Positions 1-5,948 of a DNA stretch of 11,971 bases are shown in pieces (the stretch's first letter is position 1; each line of letters opens with the position of its first letter). The stretch lies in assembly GCA_038868255.1 (NCBI GenBank), contig JAWCTJ010000039.1, forward strand, positions 1 through 11,971, in the 5' to 3' direction. The DNA is from DRVV01 sp038868255 (lineage in GTDB: Archaea; Thermoproteota; Bathyarchaeia; Bathyarchaeales; Bathycorpusculaceae). The notes under the pieces were generated by a model. The model was not told where the DNA came from and searched no databases. It worked only from the letters and a program-made list of their open reading frames with translations. A program made the position numbers and the translations under genes.

Positions 1-576
1 TCCGCCGCCATCCTAGCCACAGTCTGGCTGGGCGTTTTCGCGGCTGTGAATCCCCAAACCTCAAGGATGCTCATGCCCTACGCCGCCCTTTATTTGGCTT
101 CTACGTTATCGCCTAAGATAATTTACCCGCTGGCAGGGGAGCCCCTGGCGGACTTCGCCGTCTTCATTGTGGGTCCAGCAGCGAAAGCCATAGGCATCCC
201 TGTGCTGCAGTCAGGGAGAAGCCTTACGTTTACCGCCCTAAATGGGGAAGCCATCAGCTTCACGATCTCCCCGGACTGCTCAAGCATATCCTCAATAACG
301 GTTTTCCTCCTGCTCTGCGGGCTCATGCACTTGGACCTTAAAAAACGTGCTTCAGTAACCCTTCTTTTCGCCGTAATGGGTGCGGCAGTTCTAACGTTGC
401 TTAACGCCCTGCGCATAGTTATATTGCTCTGGGTTGGCTATGTCGGCGGAGACTGGACCCTTTGGAACGTTCACGGATGGCTGGGCTACGCAATAATGAT
501 AGGCTTCTACGCCTTAGCCGCAAAAATATACCTTTCAATTGAATATAACCGAAAACCCGCAGGTTATAAAATTTAA
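1..576 (+). CDS. Archaeosortase/exosortase-family membrane transpeptidase (5' end missing)
   Basis: The reading frame is open from base 1 (it reads SAAILATVWLGVF into the GTG at 46), so the true start lies left of the window and GTG46 is internal. About 191 residues remain, the C-terminal part of a polytopic membrane protein with several hydrophobic helices. The family's catalytic triad is visible in order: Cys in PDCSS (codon 277-279), Arg in LNALRIV (412-414) and His in NVHGWLGY (472-474). Archaeosortases are known to cleave C-terminal sorting signals (short motif, helix, basic tail) on the outer face of the membrane and transfer the protein to a new anchor. Two downstream proteins carry such a signal, which supports the call. 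The subfamily cannot be assigned from this fragment. It ends in an AT-rich stretch; the next gene starts 221 nt later behind its own promoter elements. Confidence 0.88.
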   Translation, partial: SAAILATVWLGVFAAVNPQTSRMLMPYAALYLASTLSPKIIYPLAGEPLADFAVFIVGPAAKAIGIPVLQSGRSLTFTALNGEAISFTISPDCSSISSITVFLLLCGLMHLDLKKRASVTLLFAVMGAAVLTLLNALRIVILLWVGYVGGDWTLWNVHGWLGYAIMIGFYALAAKIYLSIEYNRKPAGYKI

Positions 577-665
577 ACAAAAATTGCAAAAACATGCATT
601 TCAAAAAACATTTTTAATATAAAATTCCCATGCAACTTTTGATTTTGATGCAGACTCGTTGAAAT

Positions 666-680
666 CGAATACGGTATTCG
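666..680. promoter_or_regulatory. Perfect 7-1-7 palindrome, candidate operator
   Basis: CGAATAC-g-GTATTCG is a perfect inverted repeat with 7-bp arms and a 1-bp centre. It lies in the AT-rich gap between the archaeosortase and the next gene, about 33 bp before the first TATA-like element. The size and symmetry fit a dimeric regulator site. No regulator gene is present in the window, so the role is inferred. Confidence 0.35.
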
Positions 681-712
681 GAATGCAAAACATATCGCAA
701 ATGGATATAACC

Positions 713-723
713 TTTTTATATAT
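713..723 (+). promoter_or_regulatory. TATA-like element (distal)
   Basis: TTTTTATATAT in an AT-rich setting. An archaeal promoter here would start transcription near 744, giving the next gene a leader of roughly 50 nt. The palindrome ATCCCCGGGAT (725-735) lies just after it. It may be an alternative to the proximal element at 768-775. Confidence 0.35.
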
Positions 724-767
724 CATCCCCGGGATTATGGGAAGGTTCCATAGACCCTCCGTGAAAA

Positions 768-775
768 CTTTAAAG
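768..775 (+). promoter_or_regulatory. TATA-like element (proximal, leaderless geometry)
   Basis: CTTTAAAG is centred about 26 nt before the TTG start at 798, the spacing at which archaeal transcription begins. The mRNA would then start at or beside the start codon. The same geometry recurs before the genes at 2822 and 10731. Confidence 0.4.
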
Positions 776-797
776 GCTGAAGGTGTGCTGAGGCACG

Positions 798-1508
798 TTG
801 AAGGGACAGATTGGCTTGGCGTTCGCCGCCCTATTCTTGGCTGTTCTGTTAGCCGGCTCACTCTCAATGCAGTCAGAAGTGCTTACGGTAAGATTTTTCC
901 CCACCGTAACCAAGGAGAACGAGCCTCTCGTGATAACGGCCACCCTGAACAATGTTAGGCTTAGGCCCCAGAAATACCTTTTAGGGCTGTATGTGGACGG
1001 CGAACAAGTAGCCACAACAGAGGCCCTGCTTGAGCCCGCCGCCACCCAGTCCTTCACTTACACCCGAGCCTCGCCAAAAACCGGGGAAGCCCTAAGGATT
1101 TACGTTGAGGCTGTAAACTTGGACACAGGCGAAAAGTACCGGGAGTACCTTAACATTCCCCAGAGTCCACCGGAGCTTTGGATCAGCTTCTCAGCCTTCT
1201 CAAGCTTCGCCACATCCCTAACCTCAACAACCTCCACAACATCCCTCGCCACAATAACATACTACCTGAACACCATGGGCATGGCGGCGCAGGAAACCTC
1301 AGGCCAACCAGCCATAAACACCGGGATAATCGTAAGCATAGTCCTAATCCTCCTCCTAGTCTTTATTGAGCTGACGGATCCCGCCTACGGCAAAATAGGA
1401 AGGAAACTATCCGCCCTAAGGGATAGATACGGAACCCTATCCGCCAGCCTACTCCTTATATTCGCAGGCATCGTACTAACAAAAGTAGTGATGATAATTG
1501 CAGCTTAA
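798..1508 (+). CDS. Secreted/membrane protein with CARDB/Ig-like ectodomain and two C-terminal TM helices
   Basis: 236 residues. The N-terminus (MKGQIGLAF followed by a hydrophobic run to about residue 22) looks like a signal peptide or anchor. Residues about 27-122 form an alternating beta pattern (VTKENEPLVITATLNN, YLLGLYVDGEQV, LRIYVEAVNLDTGEKY) typical of extracellular CARDB/Ig-like folds. A Ser/Thr-rich linker follows (about 134-152), then TM helices at about 176-192 and 213-235 with a short charged loop between them. The TTG at 798 is chosen because a stop lies three codons upstream in frame and a TATA-like element sits 26 nt before it. Its last 11 nt overlap the next gene. It lacks the IPDLP signal, so it is more likely an accessory or partner than a sortase substrate. 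The precise function is unknown. Confidence 0.72.
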   Translation: MKGQIGLAFAALFLAVLLAGSLSMQSEVLTVRFFPTVTKENEPLVITATLNNVRLRPQKYLLGLYVDGEQVATTEALLEPAATQSFTYTRASPKTGEALRIYVEAVNLDTGEKYREYLNIPQSPPELWISFSAFSSFATSLTSTTSTTSLATITYYLNTMGMAAQETSGQPAINTGIIVSIVLILLLVFIELTDPAYGKIGRKLSALRDRYGTLSASLLLIFAGIVLTKVVMIIAA

Positions 1509-2319
1509 AAGGGCGGCAGCCCCGCTACTTGCCCTTTTAATCCCTGCAGTTCTACTATCCAATGTTGTATTGCCTGCTTTCGGATGGAACCCCCAGACCA
1601 CCGATCTCCAAGGAACAAACAGTTCATCAAACAGCTATCCCAACAATAATGCAAATAACCGTTTTGACATATACACCACCACATCAGTCTGCGGCATCCA
1701 GGCAGGAGAGGATTTCACCAGTCCTGAAAGCATCGCATTCCTTATAAAGCTGGATATGGCCCGGCTTGCTCAAAATCGCTTTACCATTTCAAGAATGCGC
1801 AGTGGCGATCAATACGAAATATACTTCAGCATAGATGGGAAAGATTTTTGCATACTATTCCGTGCATCCGGAGCCTCACAGGGCACATGCACCCTCTTCA
1901 ATAAAACAGGCAGCTCATGGACTTCAAGAGCATCCCTAACCGCAACCAACATAGCTTCTGGACGGGCCTATAACACGGCAGATTATAAAATAGGGTTCAT
2001 CCTGACAAACGCTGGAGCAACCACCCCTGGATCTGTGAAATTCATAATCAGCAAACAATACCTCTATGATCTTGGAGCCCGCGGAAACCTTGTAACGGGA
2101 ATTTATGCCACCACACGCTCAAGCGGTACAGGAATCCCTGGAACAGGCACACAGATGGACCGTTGCCCCGCTTCTGGCTACGCCTCATGGACGCTTCAGG
2201 GCGACATACCTGACCTGCCAGCGGGCATACTCTTATTAGCCCTTCCCCTAATAGCCATATACGCCTACCTTAAACGCTCCGGGAGCGTAACAGCCTATGG
2301 CCTCAAAATCCACAGCTGA
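1498..2319 (+). CDS. Archaeosortase-type sorted surface protein, paralogue A (IPDLP C-terminal signal)
   Basis: 273 residues. The signal peptide has Lys/Arg then a hydrophobic core, with probable cleavage before W30 (PAFG|W). The ectodomain is rich in Ser, Thr, Asn and Gly, with sequons in NSSS (41) and NKT (135) and four cysteines (65, 118, 131, 223). The C-terminus is a sorting-signal architecture: IPDLP at 237-241, a hydrophobic helix at about 242-258, then KR at 259-260. Unusually, 13 further residues follow the basic pair. TTG1498 is the only usable start, because a stop codon precedes it directly and no internal Met would keep the signal peptide. It overlaps the gene before by 11 nt and the gene after by 23 nt, so it is part of an operon. 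The gene at 2822 is its paralogue, sharing blocks such as DLQGTNSSSN, SIAFLIKL, GDQYE and LGARG. The ectodomain matches no family I recognise. Confidence 0.8.
   Translation: MQLKRAAAPLLALLIPAVLLSNVVLPAFGWNPQTTDLQGTNSSSNSYPNNNANNRFDIYTTTSVCGIQAGEDFTSPESIAFLIKLDMARLAQNRFTISRMRSGDQYEIYFSIDGKDFCILFRASGASQGTCTLFNKTGSSWTSRASLTATNIASGRAYNTADYKIGFILTNAGATTPGSVKFIISKQYLYDLGARGNLVTGIYATTRSSGTGIPGTGTQMDRCPASGYASWTLQGDIPDLPAGILLLALPLIAIYAYLKRSGSVTAYGLKIHS
2164..2216 (+). repeat. 53-bp perfect direct repeat, copy 1 (sorting-signal region)
   Basis: Identical base for base to 3479-3531. It encodes CPASGYASWTLQGDIPDL, the stretch leading into the sorting signal of paralogue A. The next codons (CCAGCGGGC against CCCGCAGGC in the other copy) still encode PAG but differ at synonymous sites, so the identity stops sharply. 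Confidence 0.95.
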
Positions 2320-2719
2320 AGGCTCAAGAAGAATTAAAGGGTTAATCCTCTTAATCATAGCAGCGCTTGTATTGGCCATAGGCTACTCCATATACCGTCA
2401 GGCAATTCGCTCCACAGAGGAAAAAGCTATAGAAGCGGGCCTAATAGAATCCGGAGACACGCCAACCATGTACTTCAACCTAAAAAACACCGGAAGCGAA
2501 ACCGCAAATTACACGTACCTGGTGAAATTAAACGCTACAGAAACATTGGACGACGGTCTAGTAATAAATGTACCTCCACAACAAACCTTCCACTACACCC
2601 TAGTCCTATCACGTCCGGAGCAAGGCACTCTTTCTATAACTCTTGAAATCTTCAAAGGTAATAAGGTTGAGCATCCCCCAATGTACCGTCAAACGTGGTT
2701 TATCAAGGCCTCCGCATAA
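2297..2719 (+). CDS. Small membrane-anchored protein with beta-sandwich (CARDB-like) ectodomain
   Basis: 140 residues. A short basic N-terminus (SRRIKG) precedes one TM helix at about 15-33, giving a type II topology with the rest outside. The ectodomain (about 55-138) shows alternating beta strands in the style of CARDB or similar Ig-like domains (MYFNLKNTGSETANYTYLVKL, HYTLVLSRPEQGTLSITLEIF), with sequons NYT (71) and NAT (79). The ATG start lies inside the end of the preceding gene, a 23-nt overlap, implying co-expression. It has no C-terminal sorting signal. It resembles the ectodomain part of the protein at 798-1508 in general style only. Function is unknown; an accessory or partner of the sorted protein is a guess from context. 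Confidence 0.7.
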   Translation: MASKSTAEGSRRIKGLILLIIAALVLAIGYSIYRQAIRSTEEKAIEAGLIESGDTPTMYFNLKNTGSETANYTYLVKLNATETLDDGLVINVPPQQTFHYTLVLSRPEQGTLSITLEIFKGNKVEHPPMYRQTWFIKASA

Positions 2720-2728
2720 AATGCGATT

Positions 2729-2740
2729 ATTCCCGGGAAT
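2729..2740. promoter_or_regulatory. Perfect 12-bp palindrome ATTCCCGGGAAT
   Basis: It lies 9 nt after the stop of the four-gene run and upstream of the promoter of the second sorted-protein gene. A related palindrome, ATCCCCGGGAT, lies at 725-735 in the promoter region of the gene at 798. It could be a shared operator, or chance. No T-rich tract follows it, so it is not an obvious terminator. Confidence 0.25.
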
Positions 2741-2792
2741 TGCAAAACACATCATCAATCAATTATCATCTCCATTTATATAATTAAATCCG

Positions 2793-2800
2793 AATAAATA
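2793..2800 (+). promoter_or_regulatory. TATA-like element for the second sorted-protein gene
   Basis: AATAAATA in a very AT-rich gap is centred about 26 nt before the TTG at 2822, giving leaderless geometry. Another AT-rich candidate (TTTATATAATTAAA, about 2775-2788) lies just upstream. The separate promoter means this paralogue can be expressed independently of the upstream operon. Confidence 0.4.
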
Positions 2801-2821
2801 ATATATGCAGGGACACGAGTA

Positions 2822-3631
2822 TTGAGCTTTAAAAGGAAAGCAACTCATTTTACAGCCATTCTGCTGGCGATTTTACTATTCAGCCATATTCATCAAGTTT
2901 CAGCATGGGACCCATCTGCACAGGACCTTCAAGGGACAAACAGCTCATCCAACAATGATGTAGGAGGAAGTAATGTGCGCTATGACATCTACACCGACAC
3001 CACGATCTATGGCATTCAGGTGGGCGAAGACAGCGACAGCATAGCCTTCCTAATAAAACTGGCACCGGCAACAAGAAGATATTTCACAGTCAATTCGATG
3101 ATTTATGGAGACCAGTACGAGGTGCAATTCACCATAGGCGAAAAATCCTTCTCCCTACTGTTTAGGGCAACAGGACGCCGCAGGGGCGTGTGCAGTCTCT
3201 ACTATAAAAACACAAGTGAAACTTCATGGAGCTCAAGCGAATACTTCACCCGTACAAATATCGCGTCAGGAACAACCTACACTTCATCAAGCGGAAACAT
3301 AGGATTCACATTGAGAGACGCATCATCCACAACCTATGGATCCGTTAAACTAATAGTAAAAAAGGACCTCCTCTACAATCTTGGCGCCAGGGGAAGCATG
3401 GTTACAGGCATATTTGCCATCACACTTGCCGGCGGTAACGGGCAGCCTGGGGGCGGAGTAGCCACGCCTAATGATCGCTGCCCCGCTTCTGGCTACGCCT
3501 CATGGACGCTTCAGGGCGACATACCTGACCTTCCCGCAGGCGTACTTGTCCTTACCATACCTCTAATAGCGATTTATGCATATTTCAGGCGTTCAAGAAA
3601 ACCTTTCCTGACCCAACCATTTATTCCTTAA
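2822..3631 (+). CDS. Archaeosortase-type sorted surface protein, paralogue B (IPDLP C-terminal signal)
   Basis: 269 residues. The signal peptide (MSFKRK then a hydrophobic core) ends with probable cleavage after QVSA (28). The ectodomain parallels paralogue A block by block (DLQGTNSSSN, GIQ-GED, SIAFLIKL, GDQYE, TNIASG, LGARG) but has diverged widely. It keeps only two cysteines (124 and 220), of which 124 and 220 correspond to 131 and 223 of paralogue A. The C-terminus has IPDLP at 234-238, a helix at about 239-254, the basic cluster RRSRK at 256-260 and nine further residues. No other start would keep the signal peptide, and a TATA-like element lies 26 nt before the TTG. It stands alone behind a 102-nt AT-rich gap and converges on the minus-strand gene ending at 3670. 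It is a likely substrate of the archaeosortase at 1-576, by motif and linkage; the biological role is unknown. Confidence 0.8.
   Translation: MSFKRKATHFTAILLAILLFSHIHQVSAWDPSAQDLQGTNSSSNNDVGGSNVRYDIYTDTTIYGIQVGEDSDSIAFLIKLAPATRRYFTVNSMIYGDQYEVQFTIGEKSFSLLFRATGRRRGVCSLYYKNTSETSWSSSEYFTRTNIASGTTYTSSSGNIGFTLRDASSTTYGSVKLIVKKDLLYNLGARGSMVTGIFAITLAGGNGQPGGGVATPNDRCPASGYASWTLQGDIPDLPAGVLVLTIPLIAIYAYFRRSRKPFLTQPFIP
3479..3531 (+). repeat. 53-bp perfect direct repeat, copy 2 (sorting-signal region)
   Basis: Second copy of the block at 2164-2216, in the same place of the paralogous gene and in the same reading frame. Codon choice is identical at every position of the block, whereas flanking homologous codons differ. 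This suggests recent gene conversion or constraint on the DNA itself. Confidence 0.95.
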
Positions 3632-3669
3632 ACCAATAATCGCTGAATACGATGATGCCATAAGGTTTT

Positions 3670-4236
3670 TCATGAGCCTGCGTTGCCTGAATTGTGGATT
3701 CTGGAACTTATGGTTTTTCTTTCCAGTCCCCTTGCAGAGCCTTTCCAAGCCTTTTCCAGCATCTTTCCACTTATCATCCCTTGTACAGGTACTCTGCCCT
3801 TGAGGGCTAGGGCTGCGATTATGGCTATTCTAAGGTATATGCTGGCACCCATCAGCAGCGAGGTTATTGGAAATGTGAAAAATCCCGCGTTGAAGGTCCA
3901 GGCGCGGGTGAACCCCTTAAGGCCCAGCTGGAACATGTACCAGCCATAGAGGTCCGGCGCCTTACCAAACAGCAATAGGCTAATGGGATAATAAAACAAG
4001 TCATTCATGAGGCTTGCCGTGAGGCCTAGGCATAGCACAAGCTTCCATTCCCTTATCCCCCATATGAGGATGACGGGAATGAACGAGATGAAGTAGGTTA
4101 CCCCCAGCCAGGCATGATACCCTGGAACGTTCGATCCTGGAACAACTAGGTCAATGTAGTTAATGTAGAAAAGCCCGTAGACTATGCTGAATATGAAAAG
4201 TTTAGAAACTGGGGAAGCAAGCCCAGCCCGCTTCAC
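3670..4236 (-). CDS. Polytopic membrane protein of unknown function
   Basis: 188 residues from the GTG at 4236. That start forms a GTGA overlap with the stop of the upstream gene and has GGAG four bases before it. An earlier in-frame GTG at 4266 would give a 34-nt overlap without a visible ribosome site. Hydrophobic segments (numbered from 4236) lie at about 12-28, 42-60, 65-90 and 117-147, with aromatic-rich loops (MNDLFYYP, DLYGWYMFQ). The C-terminal 35 residues are basic and soluble. No catalytic motif or family is recognised. It is probably co-translated with the gene before it and converges on the sorted-protein gene with a 38-nt gap. Confidence 0.68.
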   Translation of the reverse strand: MKRAGLASPVSKLFIFSIVYGLFYINYIDLVVPGSNVPGYHAWLGVTYFISFIPVILIWGIREWKLVLCLGLTASLMNDLFYYPISLLLFGKAPDLYGWYMFQLGLKGFTRAWTFNAGFFTFPITSLLMGASIYLRIAIIAALALKGRVPVQGMISGKMLEKAWKGSARGLERKTISSRIHNSGNAGS

Positions 4237-4691
4237 CTGTCTCCACTCGCCCCACCTCCCCAGCACAATGCGTCAAGCACGATGGGGCTTTTAAGCAGAA
4301 GCACATCAGGCGAGAGGCGGCCCATGCGGCCCCTAAAACCAACATTCACAATAACCATCACATGAGACGCAAGGGCCACGTCTCCGCTTCCAACCTTAGA
4401 AGCCGCCACGGCGAGAACCCTGCGTAGAAAACCCTCCGGGACCTCCTCAGGCTTGAAGGTTACACATACTGTTGCGTATCGCTCCTCCCCTTCTAACACG
4501 TGGGCTGAGGCACCTTGCACCTGTTGGAGGGAGCGACACTTCGACATACCTGCTATGCACTCCCAGGGCACTTTTGGATCTTCAAGATGTATCGCGTATT
4601 CAGATTTAATATACTTTTCCCAGATACTGTACAACACGTCTACAAAACCCCAATTGTCCAACAAAACTACAGATAAAACTGCAGTTGACAC
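4233..4691 (-). CDS. Hypothetical protein, first gene of a minus-strand pair
   Basis: 152 residues from a GTG start. It appears soluble apart from moderately hydrophobic stretches at the N-terminus (STAVLSVVLL) and at about 105-118 (VALASHVMVIVNV). There are four cysteines (45, 52, 76, 143) without a metal-binding spacing I can name. No known family is recognised. A TATA-like stretch on the minus strand (4720-4733) lies about 35 nt upstream. The stop overlaps the following membrane-protein gene by 4 nt, so the two products probably act together. Alternative reading: a fast-evolving lineage-specific protein. The coding call rests on length, GTGA coupling and promoter placement. Confidence 0.6.
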   Translation of the reverse strand: MSTAVLSVVLLDNWGFVDVLYSIWEKYIKSEYAIHLEDPKVPWECIAGMSKCRSLQQVQGASAHVLEGEERYATVCVTFKPEEVPEGFLRRVLAVAASKVGSGDVALASHVMVIVNVGFRGRMGRLSPDVLLLKSPIVLDALCWGGGASGDR

Positions 4692-4719
4692 TCTCCATGG
4701 TAAAAGCCCAAAAAGGGCG

Positions 4720-4733
4720 CAACTTATTTTACA
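4720..4733 (-). promoter_or_regulatory. TATA-like element, minus-strand pair
   Basis: On the minus strand this reads GTAAAATAAGTT. Initiation about 26 nt downstream falls near 4700, leaving a leader of under 12 nt before the GTG at 4691. It is divergent from the promoter of the ABC permease operon. Confidence 0.3.
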
Positions 4734-4751
4734 CTAAACCCTTCAATTAAT

Positions 4752-4759
4752 GCTATAGC
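4752..4759 (+). promoter_or_regulatory. TATA-like element, ABC/glycosyltransferase operon
   Basis: GCTATAGC is centred about 26 nt before the ATG at 4782, again giving leaderless geometry. This is part of the reason for preferring ATG4782 over the in-frame TTG at 4773. Confidence 0.3.
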
Positions 4760-4781
4760 TGGGGCTTATGGCTTGGGGCTC

Positions 4782-5948
4782 ATGGGCTTTAAATACCTAA
4801 GCATGAGGCGTTTTCTGGCGCTGATGCTTGTCGTCACAGTATCCTCCATGCTCTTCTCCATCACATCCCTAAGCCTCCTAGGCTTCTACAGGGGTTTCAC
4901 AGCCTATCTGGGCGAGGAGGAAAACGTAGTAGCCATCTATGACCGGGCGAGCAGTACACCATATACGGGGCTTGTGCCAACTCATCTTGCTGAGAAATTG
5001 GCGCGCCAAGATGGGGTTTCCGCATGCAGTCCAGAAGCGCTTGTGCCCTGCGTCATAAATGGGCAGGCATTTTTCATTCGTGGAGTGCTGCCTGAGGAAT
5101 TCATGAAAATCACCGCTTTAGAGATCCTGGACGGCGAGATGCTCAGCTCCGCTGACCTTAGCTATGCAGTTTTGGGCTTAAGGGCTGCAGAAAGGCTTGG
5201 TTTAAAAGTTAACGACCGCATCACAGTTTTCAGTGTAATGGCTGACAGGTGCCTCGAGCTAACCGTTAAGGGCGTGTACCAGTCGAACTCGCCGATGGAT
5301 GATGAGGTGCTTACACCCCTGCATGTTGGACAGTGGCTTAGGGGGGCAGGCTACGGCTATGTCACGCTGATAAGGGTTAAGACTGAAAGGCTTTCCGATG
5401 CCCTTTACATGGAGATAGAAGAGGAGGCAGTGCAGGATCAAACCTCAACGGTTGAGGAGACATCTAAGCCCATGCAGGAAATGATCACTCCAAGGGTTAT
5501 CGTGCGCTTCAAACCTGAAAACATCGGGGTTGATGAGGTTCAGCGCTTCATGAAAAATTACATGGACAGATATGGACTAACAAGGGAGGTTATGCTCATC
5601 TTCTCAGCCGTGGTTTTCTTCTTCTCCAGCCTAAGCATAACTGCCGCTGCAAGAACCCTTATAGCCCATCATAAAGGCGAAATAAGCATCCTGAGATCCA
5701 TCGGCGCCTCAAGGCGGACTCTAAAGTGGGACCTGCTGGCTAAGCTTTTACCCTGGTGTATAATCGCCTCGCTTATAGGCGTCGCCGTGGCAGCCCTAAC
5801 CATGCTGCTTATCCAGAGCCGCATACACCTGGAAATCCTATCCCATACACTTGTTTTACACCTTGACCCTGCTGTGGTTGCCCTTCCACCCATACTTTCC
5901 TCAGCGCTGGTTTCAGCATACATAATCAAGGCGGAACTGGAATTATGA
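4782..5948 (+). CDS. MacB/FtsX-family ABC transporter permease
   Basis: 388 residues from ATG4782; an in-frame TTG nine bases earlier is possible. Layout is typical of the MacB/LolC type: one N-terminal TM helix (about 11-36), a large extracytoplasmic domain (about 40-265) and three TM helices near the C-terminus (about 268-290, 322-345, 364-383). The cytoplasmic coupling segment GEISILRSIGASRR (299-312) is the family's signature. Such permeases work with a LolD/MacB-like ATPase in mechanotransmission or in moving envelope proteins and lipids, rather than classical channel transport. The matching ATPase is two genes on (7546-8247). The stop overlaps the next ATG (ATGA). The extracytoplasmic domain contains a Glu/Gln-rich stretch (about 211-235). 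The substrate cannot be told from sequence. Confidence 0.86.
   Translation: MGFKYLSMRRFLALMLVVTVSSMLFSITSLSLLGFYRGFTAYLGEEENVVAIYDRASSTPYTGLVPTHLAEKLARQDGVSACSPEALVPCVINGQAFFIRGVLPEEFMKITALEILDGEMLSSADLSYAVLGLRAAERLGLKVNDRITVFSVMADRCLELTVKGVYQSNSPMDDEVLTPLHVGQWLRGAGYGYVTLIRVKTERLSDALYMEIEEEAVQDQTSTVEETSKPMQEMITPRVIVRFKPENIGVDEVQRFMKNYMDRYGLTREVMLIFSAVVFFFSSLSITAAARTLIAHHKGEISILRSIGASRRTLKWDLLAKLLPWCIIASLIGVAVAALTMLLIQSRIHLEILSHTLVLHLDPAVVALPPILSSALVSAYIIKAELEL

Noticed and set aside
577..797. tRNA, small RNA or CRISPR repeat in the longest gene-free gap
   Set aside because: No cloverleaf, no repeated unit and no conserved RNA motif could be traced; only TATA-like elements and palindromes are visible.
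4237..4266. Longer start (GTG4266) for the minus-strand membrane protein
   Set aside because: It would overlap the upstream gene by 34 nt with no visible ribosome site. GTG4236 gives a GTGA overlap with GGAG just before it.
4233..4691. EpsI-like exosortase partner on the minus strand
   Set aside because: Proximity to the sortase suggested it, but no EpsI/DUF3485-type sequence pattern could be seen, so it stays hypothetical.
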